From Gemmatimonadota bacterium (GTDB lineage Bacteria; Gemmatimonadota; Gemmatimonadetes; Longimicrobiales; Gaopeijiaceae), in contig JAWKQO010000002.1 in NCBI GenBank assembly GCA_041390105.1, positions 868,001 through 932,000 on the forward strand: DNA of 64,000 bases, in the 5' to 3' direction. Below, in pieces: positions 8,922 to 18,105 of the stretch (position 1 is the stretch's first letter; each line of letters begins with the position of its first letter). The position numbers and the translations under genes were made by a program. Below the pieces are notes generated by a model, which did no database searches, was not told where the DNA came from, and saw only the letters and a program-made list of their open reading frames with translations.

Positions 8922-8969
8922 TTGCCAGGGAGTGCGCTGAAAGAAATACTTCATACCTGCCGGCGTATC
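8922..8969 (+). promoter_or_regulatory. Promoter and candidate operator of the blaI-like/M56 operon
   Basis: A sigma-70-like promoter can be read as TTGCCA (8922-8927) and AATACT (8946-8951) with an 18-base spacer. Just downstream is an inverted repeat ATAC-N8-GTAT (8954-8969), reminiscent of the TAC/GTA-type operators of BlaI/MecI repressors. Its position over the likely transcription start would suit autorepression by the repressor encoded at 8998. This is inference from sequence only. Confidence 0.4.
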
Positions 8970-8997
8970 GATCTACCGGAAGGAGGACCGCGAAACG

Positions 8998-9390
8998 ATG
9001 ACCACCACCACGACCGGACCGTTCAGCAAGCGTGAGCGTCAGTTGATGGACGCGCTCTACCGGCTGGGCGAGGGGTCCGCCGCGGATGTCGCGCGAGCCC
9101 TGGGCGAAGAAGACGCGTACCACACGATCCGGGTGACGTTGCGCAACCTGGAGAAGAAGGGGCATGTGCGGCACGTCAAGGACGGTCGTGTCCACGTCTA
9201 CCGGCCGGTCGAGCCACGGTCCCGGATGCGTCGTACCGCACTTCGACATCTGACGCGCACCTACTTCGGTGGTTCGCGATCGCGCGCCATCCTCACCTTC
9301 TTCGACGAGTCCGTGGACCTCCTCTCCGATGAGGAGATCGCGGAGATCCGGAAGCACATCGAACAGGCCTCTCGGAGCCGACGCGGCTAG
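8998..9390 (+). CDS. BlaI/MecI/CopY family transcriptional repressor
   Basis: Winged-helix DNA-binding repressor of 130 residues. It has the family layout: SKRERQLMDALYRLGEGSAADVARAL (helices 1-2), YHTIRVTLRNLEKKGHVRHVKDGRVHVYRPV (recognition helix and wing), then a C-terminal dimerisation helix LSDEEIAEIRKHIEQA. A GGAAGGAGG ribosome-binding site precedes ATG 8998. The M56 protease gene begins 1 base after its stop, the standard repressor/protease pair in which the membrane protease triggers cleavage of the repressor. A candidate operator lies just upstream. The regulon need not be beta-lactamase; no beta-lactamase gene is in the window. Confidence 0.92.
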   Translation: MTTTTTGPFSKRERQLMDALYRLGEGSAADVARALGEEDAYHTIRVTLRNLEKKGHVRHVKDGRVHVYRPVEPRSRMRRTALRHLTRTYFGGSRSRAILTFFDESVDLLSDEEIAEIRKHIEQASRSRRG

Positions 9391-9391
9391 C

Positions 9392-11152
9392 ATGGCGGCC
9401 CCTGCGTTTCCTCTCCCCACGAGCGCCGAGGCACTGGAGCTGGCGCTGCTCCTCTTTGGGGAGGCGACCGCCGTGGCCTTGCTGGCTGGAGTGCTCCTGC
9501 GCCTGGCCAAGCAGCGATCGGCCGCACTGCGTGCCGCCGTGGGGTCGGCCGCGACGCTCGCGCTGTTGGTGCTCCCCCTCGCTCAGCGCGTGGCTCCCCA
9601 TTGGGAGGTGCCCTGGACCGGTGGCGTGGCGGAACGGATCGCCGGCGTGAGCACGGGGCCGGTGGCCTCGAGCGCGCAGCGCGGTGCGCGACAGCCGCCG
9701 GCCTTGTCCCCGGTGCCGCAACCGCGGGAGGAGCCGGGTTGGACGGGGGCCGAGATCGCGCAGACCGCACCGGGGGCGGGCTGGGCTTGGTTGCTGCCCG
9801 CGCTCTTCCTGTACGGGTGGACGGCCGGGGTCCTCATGGTGGCCTTCGGTTTGGTCGGAGACGAGATCCGGCGGCGCAGGCTCCTCCGTGGCTCGACTCC
9901 ACCCCCCCCATGGGTCGCGGATCGGGCGGAGGCGGTCGGCAGCGCCGTCTTGAGGCGGCCCCTCCGAGTGCGGATGGTCCAGGGACTTCCGTCTCCGGCG
10001 GCGACCGGCGTATGGCGACCCACGCTGCTGTTGCCCGAGGAGGCGGCACGCTGGAACGGTGCACGTCTGGACGCCGTCCTCCACCATGAGGTCGCCCATC
10101 TCGAGCGCGGCGACATCCTGGATCATCAGCTGGGTCGCGTGGCCCAGATGCTCTACTGGCCCAACCCACTCGTGCACGGTCTCGTGCGTCGGGCCAGGGC
10201 GGAGCGCGAGCGGGCTTGTGACGACCGCGCGCTGTCGCAGGGGCTCGCGCCCGATCACTACGCGCAGGTGCTGTTGGATCTGGTGGAACGAGCCCGCGGA
10301 GCCCGCCCTGTCCGTAGCGTGGTGGCCATGGCCCGCGGGCGGCGCTCACCTCTGAGCGAGCGCCTGCTGGCCGTGTTGGACGAGTTGCGTGACCGAAGGC
10401 CCGTGCGTCGCTCCACCGTGGCGGCGCTCACCTTGGCGTTCGGGGGACTCGGCATCGTCCTGGGGGGAGCCCGCGCATTGGCGGCGGGCCGCGTGCTCCC
10501 GGGCGACGTGCTCCGGGCGCTGTCGGCGGTCGATCCTGCAGCGCGCGCGCGCGCTGTTGCGCGACTTGGCGGGTTCTGTGGCCCCCAGGCGCAGCGCTAC
10601 GCCGTCGAGCTCCTGACGGACTCGGAACCCGCCGTGCGCGAAGCGGCCGTCGGCGCGCTGTCGGACCTGGGCAGTCCCGCGGCCTTGGCCGCGAGCTTCG
10701 TAGCGCTTCGTGCGGAGGTGGATGCGCGTGCCCGTCGCGGGATGACGAGGGCGCTCGCGAGAAGCCGCTCCGATCAAGCCGAGGCGGTGCTCATGTGGGC
10801 CACACACGAAGCGGACCCGGGCACCCGCGCCGAGGCTGTGGAGGCGCTCCGCCTCCGTGGTCGTCTGCGGCCGGCGACGCTCAAGGAGTTGGCAGAGTTG
10901 CAGGTGTCCGATCCGGTGGCGGCCATCCGCGTGGCTGCGTTGCGCGCTATCGGGTGGAGCGGGCTGGAGCGCGTTCCACAGGCGTTGCAGCGGGCAGTGA
11001 GTGATCCGGACCCCGCAGTGCGTACGGCCGCGGTGGAGCTGGCCGCCGAGCACGTGGACCGCAGCGCGGCGCGCGAGGCCCTCGGCTGTCTGGCACAGGA
11101 TCGCGACCCCGGCGTGCGCCGGCAGGCAAAGGCGGTACTCGGAGGGATCTGA
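9392..11152 (+). CDS. M56 family (BlaR1-like) metallopeptidase with C-terminal HEAT repeats
   Basis: Membrane zinc protease of 586 residues that probably relays a signal to the adjacent BlaI-type repressor. Hydrophobic segments lie at about 17-37, 52-64 and 130-155. The catalytic HEVAH (232-236) and the downstream ERERACDD segment (271-278) form the M56 zinc site. A further helix at about 395-420 is followed by a cytoplasmic or periplasmic C-terminal region (about 425-586) of five or six HEAT-like repeats, with units such as EPAVREAAVGALSDLG, DPVAAIRVAALRAIGW and DPAVRTAAVELAAEHV. The penicillin-binding sensor domain of classical BlaR1 is absent, so the HEAT array is the likely sensing or docking module. 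Start ATG 9392 follows the repressor stop almost directly. Confidence 0.9.
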   Translation: MAAPAFPLPTSAEALELALLLFGEATAVALLAGVLLRLAKQRSAALRAAVGSAATLALLVLPLAQRVAPHWEVPWTGGVAERIAGVSTGPVASSAQRGARQPPALSPVPQPREEPGWTGAEIAQTAPGAGWAWLLPALFLYGWTAGVLMVAFGLVGDEIRRRRLLRGSTPPPPWVADRAEAVGSAVLRRPLRVRMVQGLPSPAATGVWRPTLLLPEEAARWNGARLDAVLHHEVAHLERGDILDHQLGRVAQMLYWPNPLVHGLVRRARAERERACDDRALSQGLAPDHYAQVLLDLVERARGARPVRSVVAMARGRRSPLSERLLAVLDELRDRRPVRRSTVAALTLAFGGLGIVLGGARALAAGRVLPGDVLRALSAVDPAARARAVARLGGFCGPQAQRYAVELLTDSEPAVREAAVGALSDLGSPAALAASFVALRAEVDARARRGMTRALARSRSDQAEAVLMWATHEADPGTRAEAVEALRLRGRLRPATLKELAELQVSDPVAAIRVAALRAIGWSGLERVPQALQRAVSDPDPAVRTAAVELAAEHVDRSAAREALGCLAQDRDPGVRRQAKAVLGGI

Positions 11153-11186
11153 CCTCCGACGCTTCGACATCGACAGGGAGGAGAGG

Positions 11187-13529
11187 ATGGGCGGGGGGAT
11201 TGTGCGCACTCGAAATGAAAATATTATTTCTTTTGGACCCCTCCGGGCCTGTGTGGTCTGGATCCTGGTGGTCAGTGCGGGTCCACTCGCTGCGCAGGCG
11301 CGGCAGGGAGGCGAAGCCAGCGCGGCCACAGGGAGCGGGGCGGGTGTGCTCGCCCTCCCCACGTGGAGCGGATCGGTTCGCATCGACGGTCGCCTGGACG
11401 AGGCAGGCTGGGGGGATGCACCCGTCGTCGAGCTGCCCTGGGAGATCCAACCCTCGGACAACGGGTCGGCGCCCGTGGCCACCCGCTGCCGATTGGCCCA
11501 CGACGACACGCACCTCTACCTGGGATGTGAAGCGCTCGACCCCAACCCCGGACAGATCCGTGCGTACATCACCGATCGCGACGACCTCGACGGCCAGGAT
11601 CGCATCACGCTCACCATCGACCCCTTCGGTGCGGCCCGACAGGCGTACGAGTTCAGCGTCTCGCCACTGGGGGTACAGGGGGATGCACTGTTCGACGGGC
11701 AGGGGTTGGGCGGCGACGACGGAGGGGGGCGCGGTCGACGTGACAGATCCTGGGACGCGCATTGGAGCTCGGCCGGCCGATTGACCGACGGCGGATACCT
11801 GGTCGAGGTGGCCATTCCCCTCAAATCGCTGCGCTTCCCCTCCGGCTCGGGGACGCAGACCTGGCGGTTTTCGATCACGCGCGACTGGCCACGCGATACT
11901 GCACTGCAGACGCGCAACGTCCCCTGGGACCGGTCGGACGCCTGCGAGTTGTGCCAGGCCGCCTATCTGGTCGGGTTCGCGTCCATTGAACCGGGCGCGA
12001 ACGTGGAGCTCACCCCCTCCCTTACCGGGGGCCGCTCGGACGAGCGCGTCGAGCAAGCAGGCGGACTGCGGACCGGTGACGTGACGCGAAGCGTCGGTTT
12101 GAATGCGCTCTGGGCCATCAGTCCGAACGTGGTGCTGTCCGGCACCGCCAATCCGGACTTCTCCCAGGTGGAGGCGGACGCCCCGCAGTTGACGGCCAAC
12201 GCTCGCTTCGCGCTGTACTTCCCGGAGCGCCGCCCGTTCTTCCTCGAAGGGGCGGACCTCTTCACCACGCCTCTGCAGGCCGTCTTCACCCGCTCGATCG
12301 CGGATCCCACCGCAGGGCTCAAGCTCACGGGCAAGGCGGGGGCCCACTCCTTCGGCGTGCTGGCCGCCCACGACCGGATCACCGGTCTGCTGCTCCCGGG
12401 TTCACTGGGATCGCAGCAGGCGACCTTGGAGCAGCCTTCGACGACCGGGGTTCTGCGATACCGCCGCGATGTGGGCGCCAGCGGGTCCATAGGCGCGCTG
12501 CTGACGGGGCGCCACGGTGAGGACTACGCCAATGAGGTGGTGGGCGTAGACGGGTACCTCTCCCCGCTGGGGGCACTGCGCGTGAATGGGCAACTCCTGT
12601 GGTCGCGCACCGAGTACCCCGAGCGCGTTCGGAAGCAGAATGGTCAGCCAGAGGGAGCGTTCCAGGGCCGGGCCGCCGCGCTCACGCTGGACTACGGCAC
12701 TCGGGAGTGGAGGGCGCTGTTCAACCTGCGACGGCGCGGTTCCGGGTTCCGTGCCGACGCTGGCTTCGAGCCGCAGGGGAACCTGCAGCAGATGTGGGGA
12801 TTCGTTTCGCGCCAGTGGTGGGGCGAGGACAGCTGGTTCACGTCCCTGCGTGCGGACGTGGGCGGTTGGCGCTGGGACCAGCTGGATCCGGCTGCCATGC
12901 AGGAGAACGGCGGCTGGCTGTACCTCGAGGTCGCGGGACCCAGGCAGAGTCGGCTGTGGGCCAACCCTAACCTCAAACGCGAAGTGTTCGCGGGGGCGAG
13001 CTACTCGTTTCCGGAGCTCTGGTTCGGCGGGTCCACCGAACCCTTCGCCGGCGTGCGTCTGTCCGGCTACGGCGTCCTCGGGGGGCAGGTCGACGTCGAG
13101 AACGAGCGGGAGGGGCGTGTCCTGGAGGTGAGCCCCGGGTTGCAGGTGCGCCTGGGCCGGCGTACGGACCTGCGCTTCAACCACTCCGTCCGTCGGCTGG
13201 AGACCCTGGCCGGGGAGCGCATCTTCCACGCGGAGGTGAGTCAACTGCGCACGGTGTTCAATTTCGACGCGCGCACCTTCATTCGGGTGGTGCTCCAGCA
13301 GCGCCGCACCGAGCGTTCACCCGAGCTCTACGTGGCACCGGTGGAGCCGGTCGACCGCAGCCTCGCCTCCCAGGTGTTGCTCTCCTACAAGGCCGGACCG
13401 CAAAGCGTGCTGTTCCTCGGGTACTCGGAGGGTCGTTTCGCCGAAGTGGGTGAGGACATCGCGGGCACGCCTCTGACGCTGCGCAACCGCTCCTTCTTCG
13501 TGAAGGCCAGCTACGCATGGCGACCTTGA
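11187..13529 (+). CDS. CBM9-like domain/outer-membrane beta-barrel protein (DUF5916 type)
   Basis: Exported outer-membrane protein of 780 residues. After a signal segment (about residues 18-37 ending PLAAQA) comes a carbohydrate-binding family-9-like domain, with IDGRLDEAGWGDAP, DDTHLYLGCEALDP and ITLTIDPFGAARQAYEF, spanning about 50-250. Then SVGLNALWAISPNVVLSGTANPDFSQVEADAPQ... and FPERRPFFLEGADLF lead into a long region of alternating strands that ends in FFVKASYAWRP, typical of a C-terminal barrel strand. This architecture is common in Gemmatimonadota and Bacteroidota; substrates are not established. GGGAGGAGAGG precedes the ATG. The opening coding bases include an unusually AT-rich patch (11214-11235). 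It follows the M56 gene by 34 bases and may be co-transcribed. Confidence 0.88.
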   Translation: MGGGIVRTRNENIISFGPLRACVVWILVVSAGPLAAQARQGGEASAATGSGAGVLALPTWSGSVRIDGRLDEAGWGDAPVVELPWEIQPSDNGSAPVATRCRLAHDDTHLYLGCEALDPNPGQIRAYITDRDDLDGQDRITLTIDPFGAARQAYEFSVSPLGVQGDALFDGQGLGGDDGGGRGRRDRSWDAHWSSAGRLTDGGYLVEVAIPLKSLRFPSGSGTQTWRFSITRDWPRDTALQTRNVPWDRSDACELCQAAYLVGFASIEPGANVELTPSLTGGRSDERVEQAGGLRTGDVTRSVGLNALWAISPNVVLSGTANPDFSQVEADAPQLTANARFALYFPERRPFFLEGADLFTTPLQAVFTRSIADPTAGLKLTGKAGAHSFGVLAAHDRITGLLLPGSLGSQQATLEQPSTTGVLRYRRDVGASGSIGALLTGRHGEDYANEVVGVDGYLSPLGALRVNGQLLWSRTEYPERVRKQNGQPEGAFQGRAAALTLDYGTREWRALFNLRRRGSGFRADAGFEPQGNLQQMWGFVSRQWWGEDSWFTSLRADVGGWRWDQLDPAAMQENGGWLYLEVAGPRQSRLWANPNLKREVFAGASYSFPELWFGGSTEPFAGVRLSGYGVLGGQVDVENEREGRVLEVSPGLQVRLGRRTDLRFNHSVRRLETLAGERIFHAEVSQLRTVFNFDARTFIRVVLQQRRTERSPELYVAPVEPVDRSLASQVLLSYKAGPQSVLFLGYSEGRFAEVGEDIAGTPLTLRNRSFFVKASYAWRP

Positions 13530-13619
13530 GACCGGCCAAGGAGGGTCAACGGGGACCGACTCGACGGGCGAGGGGTCTTGTGCGAGAATCGGTGTCGCAC
13601 CCAACGCCCTTTCTACGTC

Positions 13620-15764
13620 ATGGCCTCCATGTCCCACGAGCTCGACGTCCTGCTCCGGCCGCGTTCGGTCGCGGTCATCGGAGCGTCACGTCGTCCCAAC
13701 AGCATCGGCTGGCAGATCCTCGACAACCTGATCCGACACGGCTTCACGGGTCCGGTCTACCCGATCAATCCCAACGCCGACTCCGTTCACTCCATTCCAG
13801 CCTATGCGAGTATCCGGGACGTGCCCGGGCCCGTGGATCTCGCGGTGGTATCGATTCCTGCGCCGCTGGTGTTGGACGCAGCTCGGGAGTGCGTCGAATC
13901 CGGGGTGAAGGGCTTGGTGGTCATCACGGCTGGCTTCCGGGAGATCGGCGGGGAAGGGGCGGCGCGCGAAACGGCGCTGCTGCAGCTGTTGGAGGGAAGT
14001 GGCGTCCGCCTGGTCGGCCCCAACTGCATGGGCGTCCTGAACTCCGAGGCCGGGGTGCGCATGAACGCCACTTTCGCTCCGTCGGATCCCCCCTACGGGC
14101 CCGTGGCCTTCATGAGCCAGTCGGGCGCGATGGGGCTGAGCGTGCTCGACTACGCAGAGAGCTTCGGCATCGGGTTGTCCATGTTCGTTTCGGCGGGCAA
14201 CAAGGCCGACGTGAGCGGAAACGATCTGCTCGAGTACTGGGAGCAGGTCGACTCCGTGAGCCTGGTGCTCATGTACCTGGAGAGCTTTGGCGATCCAGCC
14301 CGCTTTGTCCGCCTCGGTAGGCGCATTACCCGCACCAAGCCGATCTTCGTGGTGAAGTCGGGACGCACCGGTGCCGGTGCTCGCGCGGCGGCTTCGCATA
14401 CCGGTGCGTTGGCCCAGACGGAGTTGGCCACCGACGCGCTGATCGCTCAGGCCGGAGCCATCCGGGCACAGACCGTCGAGGAGCTGTTCGATCTGGCCTC
14501 GGCCTTCTCGAACCAGCCCATCCCAAGAGGGAAACGCGTGGCGATCGTGACCAACGCGGGCGGCCCCGGGATCATCCTGGCGGATGCCTGCGAGACCTAC
14601 GGACTCGATGTGGCTCGACTGCAGCCGGAGACCGAAGCGCTCTTGAGAAGCCGCCTGCCCAGCGAGGCCAGCGTGCGCAATCCCGTCGACATGATCGCCA
14701 GTGCCACGGCCGAGGACTATGAACATGCGCTGCGCTGCGTACGCGCCGACCCCGGAGTGGACGCCACCATCGCCGCGTTCGTGCCTCCGCTCGGGATCGA
14801 GACGGTGGATGTGGCCAGCGCCATCGTACGCGCCTCCGAGGTCGAGCCGGACAAGCCCGTACTGGCCGTATTGATGGGTCGCCAGGGCCTCCCGGCCGGT
14901 CAGGCGGAGCTACGGGCGGCGGGCATTCCTGCGTACACCTTCCCGGAATCCGCAGCCCGAGCCCTCGGCGCCCTCTGGCGTTACCGGCGCATTCTGGACC
15001 GGGAGGAAGGCGAGCAACGAGTCTTCGGCGATGTAGACGACGACGCGGTGCGGGCCGTGTTGGACCGCACCGAGCGCGCGGGCCATCGCAAGCTCACCGA
15101 GCCGGACGCCCTCGCGGTGGCGGAGGCCTACCGGATTCCCACGGTCCCCTGGCGCTACATCGAGGCCGGCCCGAGCCTGGAGGAGCGGATCGTGGTCGCC
15201 GCCGACGAAGTGGGCTACCCGGTCGCGCTCAAGGTGGTCAGCCCCGATATCGCCCATAAGACCGACGTGGGAGGGGTCGCATTGGACCTCGGCAATCGTG
15301 AGGAGCTCGAGCACGCCACCCGGTCGATGCGACAGAGAGTGCCCGCTGCCGTGTCCGAGGGCACGGGCAGGACACCGCGTGTGGACGGGTATCTGCTGCA
15401 GGGGATGGCGCCGCCCGGCCGCGAGACGATCGTGGGACTGACCCGGATTCCGTCGGTGGGGCTGATGGCCATGTTCGGGTTGGGCGGGCTCTACGTCGAA
15501 GTGATGCGCGACGTGGTGCTCCGCCTCTGTCCGCTCACCGACGCGGATGCCGCTGCGATGCTGCGTGAGGTGAAGCTGAGCGCGCTCCTGGACCACGTGC
15601 GTGGCGAGCCGCCGCGGGACCGAGCCGCTCTGGTCGAGGCGGTCCTGCGGCTGGCCCAGCTCGGTGAGCGGCACCCCCGCATCGCGGAGCTGGATGTCAA
15701 CCCGCTCATCTCTCTCCCGGAGGGATCGGTCGCCGTCGACGTGCGGGTGCAGATGGGCGACTGA
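13620..15764 (+). CDS. ADP-forming acetate/acyl-CoA synthetase family protein
   Basis: Single-chain acyl-CoA synthetase (NDP-forming) that interconverts acyl-CoA + ADP + Pi with acid + CoA + ATP. The 714-residue protein has an N-terminal CoA-binding Rossmann domain (RPRSVAVIGASRRPNSIGWQI, residues 14-33), succinyl-CoA-synthetase-like domains (VGPNCMGVLN, FMSQSGAMGLSVLDY), and the phosphohistidine loop AASHTGALA (His260). A C-terminal ATP-grasp part follows (EAYRIPTVPW, YPVALKVVSPDIAHKTDVGGV, LDVNPLI). The alpha and beta parts are fused in the usual order, with the length of bacterial fused enzymes. The start is uncertain: ATG 13620 and ATG 13629 are both possible, and neither has a good ribosome-binding site. 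The frame also reaches ATG 13578. Confidence 0.92.
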   Translation: MASMSHELDVLLRPRSVAVIGASRRPNSIGWQILDNLIRHGFTGPVYPINPNADSVHSIPAYASIRDVPGPVDLAVVSIPAPLVLDAARECVESGVKGLVVITAGFREIGGEGAARETALLQLLEGSGVRLVGPNCMGVLNSEAGVRMNATFAPSDPPYGPVAFMSQSGAMGLSVLDYAESFGIGLSMFVSAGNKADVSGNDLLEYWEQVDSVSLVLMYLESFGDPARFVRLGRRITRTKPIFVVKSGRTGAGARAAASHTGALAQTELATDALIAQAGAIRAQTVEELFDLASAFSNQPIPRGKRVAIVTNAGGPGIILADACETYGLDVARLQPETEALLRSRLPSEASVRNPVDMIASATAEDYEHALRCVRADPGVDATIAAFVPPLGIETVDVASAIVRASEVEPDKPVLAVLMGRQGLPAGQAELRAAGIPAYTFPESAARALGALWRYRRILDREEGEQRVFGDVDDDAVRAVLDRTERAGHRKLTEPDALAVAEAYRIPTVPWRYIEAGPSLEERIVVAADEVGYPVALKVVSPDIAHKTDVGGVALDLGNREELEHATRSMRQRVPAAVSEGTGRTPRVDGYLLQGMAPPGRETIVGLTRIPSVGLMAMFGLGGLYVEVMRDVVLRLCPLTDADAAAMLREVKLSALLDHVRGEPPRDRAALVEAVLRLAQLGERHPRIAELDVNPLISLPEGSVAVDVRVQMGD

Positions 15765-15816
15765 GCCGCGGGGATGGGACTACCGTTCGCGGCGGTTCGT
15801 CTCTAGCGTACGGCCC

Positions 15817-17283
15817 ATGCCCAGAGGCGCTGCGGGTTCCGCTCGTCCGTCCTCCGGGTCGGGTGCACCCACACTGAGCGCACCGATCTGGAGTCTCCGT
15901 CCCAGTTGGCGGGCGCTGCTGCGCCGGTCGATGACTCCTCCGCGACTGCTGGCGACGTCGTTCCTGGCCCTGGTGCTGTTCGGGACCGTCGGCCTGCGCT
16001 GGCTTCCGGGCCTCTACACCGGCCCCCGCCTGTCCTGGTTGGACTCCCTCTTCACGGCCACCTCCGCCGTATGCGTGACAGGACTGATCGTCGTTGACAC
16101 GGCCACCGCCTTCACGCCCTGGGGGCAGGCGTTCCTGCTGTTGCTGATCCAACTCGGCGGCCTGGGGATCCTGACCCTGACGACCGCTTTGATCCTCGTG
16201 TTGGGACGCCGCCTGTCCCTCTCCCAGCAGGCCGTGGTCTCCAGCGGCAGCTCCATCGCCGAGCAGGTCGACTTCCGGACGCTGCTCAAGAGCGTGCTTC
16301 GCTACACGGTGCTGCTGGAGGCGGTGGGCGCCGCGCTCCTGTTCATGGTCTGGGCGCCGCGCTTCGGGCTCGCCGCGGCCTGGCATGCCGTCTTCCACTC
16401 GATCAGCGCCTTCTGCAACGCGGGCTTCTCCACCTTCTCGGACTCGCTGATGGGGTTTCAGAAGGCACCGTTCACGCTCACGGTCATCATGCTGCTCGTC
16501 ACGCTCGGGGGGCTGGGCTTCCTCACGCTCGAGGAACTGGTGCGCGCCTGGCGGCTCCGCCATACCCGGGCGCATCGGAGGTTATCCCTGCACACGCGCT
16601 TGGTCCTGGCTACCTCGGCGGCGTTCATCCTGTTCGGGGCGGCGTTGTTCGTGCCCCTGGAGTGGAGGAACAGCTTCCAGGGCCTGCCGTCCTGGGCTCG
16701 CGTGCTGAACGGTGTATTCATGAGCGTGACCGCGCGTACCGCCGGCTTCAACACCATCGACTACGATCTGGCGGATGACAGCGCGAACTTCGTCACCATC
16801 CTCCTGATGTCCATCGGTGGCTCACCGGGGTCGACGGCGGGGGGGCTCAAGACCACGACGTTCGCGCTCCTCGGCCTATTGGCCTGGTCGCGCCTGCGCG
16901 GACACGGGGTCACCAGTTGGGGCGGGCGCTCGGTACCGGACGGTACCATCGATCGAGCCATCGGCCTGTTCGTGGTCGCGCTGGCCGGTATGATCCTGGG
17001 GGTGTTCCTGTTGGTGCTGTTCGAGTTGGGGCGCACGGCTCCGCTAGGGCAGGGCGACGCGTTTCTCGACTTTGCCTTCGAGGCCGTCAGTGCCTTCAAC
17101 ACGGTGGGTCTGTCCATGGGGCAAACCGGGGGGCTCTCGGTGGCGGGCAAATGGTTGGTGATCGCGCTGATGTACCTGGGTCGGGTAGGGCCGCTCACGT
17201 TCGTGGCGGCGATTTCCGTGGCGCGCCCCACCGAAGGGGCGCGCGAGTTCCGGTTCGCCTATGAGGATGTGCTCGTCGGGTGA
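15817..17283 (+). CDS. TrkH/KtrB-type potassium uptake membrane subunit
   Basis: K+-conducting subunit of a Ktr/Trk uptake system with four M1-P-M2 repeats. The selectivity-filter strands are visible as TSAVCVTGL, AFCNAGFS, TARTAGFN and AFNTVGLS, each with the key filter Gly. Between repeats 3 and 4 lies the SIGGSPGSTAGGLKTTTF segment, the gating-loop region. The length of 488 residues fits the KtrB/TrkH group. The first 45 residues are soluble and Ser/Pro rich; ATG 15817 is the first in-frame start after the previous gene, but ATG 15931 (450 residues) is a credible alternative. The partner RCK subunit starts 7 bases after its stop. Confidence 0.9.
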   Translation: MPRGAAGSARPSSGSGAPTLSAPIWSLRPSWRALLRRSMTPPRLLATSFLALVLFGTVGLRWLPGLYTGPRLSWLDSLFTATSAVCVTGLIVVDTATAFTPWGQAFLLLLIQLGGLGILTLTTALILVLGRRLSLSQQAVVSSGSSIAEQVDFRTLLKSVLRYTVLLEAVGAALLFMVWAPRFGLAAAWHAVFHSISAFCNAGFSTFSDSLMGFQKAPFTLTVIMLLVTLGGLGFLTLEELVRAWRLRHTRAHRRLSLHTRLVLATSAAFILFGAALFVPLEWRNSFQGLPSWARVLNGVFMSVTARTAGFNTIDYDLADDSANFVTILLMSIGGSPGSTAGGLKTTTFALLGLLAWSRLRGHGVTSWGGRSVPDGTIDRAIGLFVVALAGMILGVFLLVLFELGRTAPLGQGDAFLDFAFEAVSAFNTVGLSMGQTGGLSVAGKWLVIALMYLGRVGPLTFVAAISVARPTEGAREFRFAYEDVLVG

Positions 17284-17290
17284 GGATTGA

Positions 17291-17947
17291 ATGAAACGAT
17301 TCGTGGTGGTCGGACTCGGGAACTTCGGTGCTTCCGTGGCGGAAGCGCTGTTCAGCATCGGGCACGATGTGGCGGCCCTGGACCGGGTTCCCGAGCGCGT
17401 GGACGAGATGGCGCCTCTGGTCAGTCGCGGCGGGGTGGGAGACGGAACCGACCCGGCGGTGCTGCGGCGGCTCGGCGCGGAAGACGCGGACGCGGCGGTG
17501 GTGAGCACCGGTGACGACATCACAGCGAGCGCCCTGACCACGCTGGCGCTCAAGGACCTGGGCATCGAGGAGATCTACGTGAAGGTGGTCTCGCACGAGC
17601 ACGCTCGACTGATCGAGAAGATCGGCGTCACGGAGACCATCTTCCCGGAGCGGGAGTCCGGGATCCGGCTGGGCAAGCGTATCTCCAGCCGCTCGTTGCT
17701 CAACTACGTGCAGCTCGGGGAGGACTTCAGCATCCAGGAGATGGCGGTCCCCACCGATTGGGTGGGCCATACTCTGCGCGAGCTGCAACTGCCCCGGCGC
17801 CTGCGTGTGACCGTCGTGGCGGTGCACGACATGTTGCGAGGCAAGATCACCCCGGTGCCGGATCCAGACGCGGTACTGACGGAGTCGGATACCCTCCTGG
17901 TCGCGGGCACGGACACGGATCTGCAGCGGGCCGCCGAGTTGACCTGA
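17291..17947 (+). CDS. TrkA/KtrA-type potassium uptake regulatory subunit (RCK)
   Basis: Cytoplasmic nucleotide-binding regulator of the K+ channel encoded just upstream. Of 218 residues, the first 130 form a TrkA-N Rossmann domain (FVVVGLGNFGASVAEAL with GxGxxG, acidic ALDRVPERV, GDGTDPAVLRRLGAEDADAAVVSTG). The rest is a TrkA-C domain (IQEMAVPTDWVGHTLRELQLPRRLRVTVVAV ... DTLLVAGTDTDLQRA). A GAGG site precedes ATG 17291. The single RCK copy and the length match KtrA rather than the duplicated TrkA of enterobacteria. Adenine nucleotides or c-di-AMP are the usual ligands of the family. Confidence 0.93.
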   Translation: MKRFVVVGLGNFGASVAEALFSIGHDVAALDRVPERVDEMAPLVSRGGVGDGTDPAVLRRLGAEDADAAVVSTGDDITASALTTLALKDLGIEEIYVKVVSHEHARLIEKIGVTETIFPERESGIRLGKRISSRSLLNYVQLGEDFSIQEMAVPTDWVGHTLRELQLPRRLRVTVVAVHDMLRGKITPVPDPDAVLTESDTLLVAGTDTDLQRAAELT

Positions 17948-18105
17948 CGTCTGCACGACGGTCCTGTGTGTGACGTGCCCGGGACGAGGGACCCTTCCGC
18001 ACTTGCCTCGGCCGGCAGGTCCGGCCCACACTGGCCCGGTCGAGGCCGATCTGAGCTCCCGCCGCCGTGGACCTGGGATCGGCCCCTGTCGTCCGGAGGA
18101 GCTCG

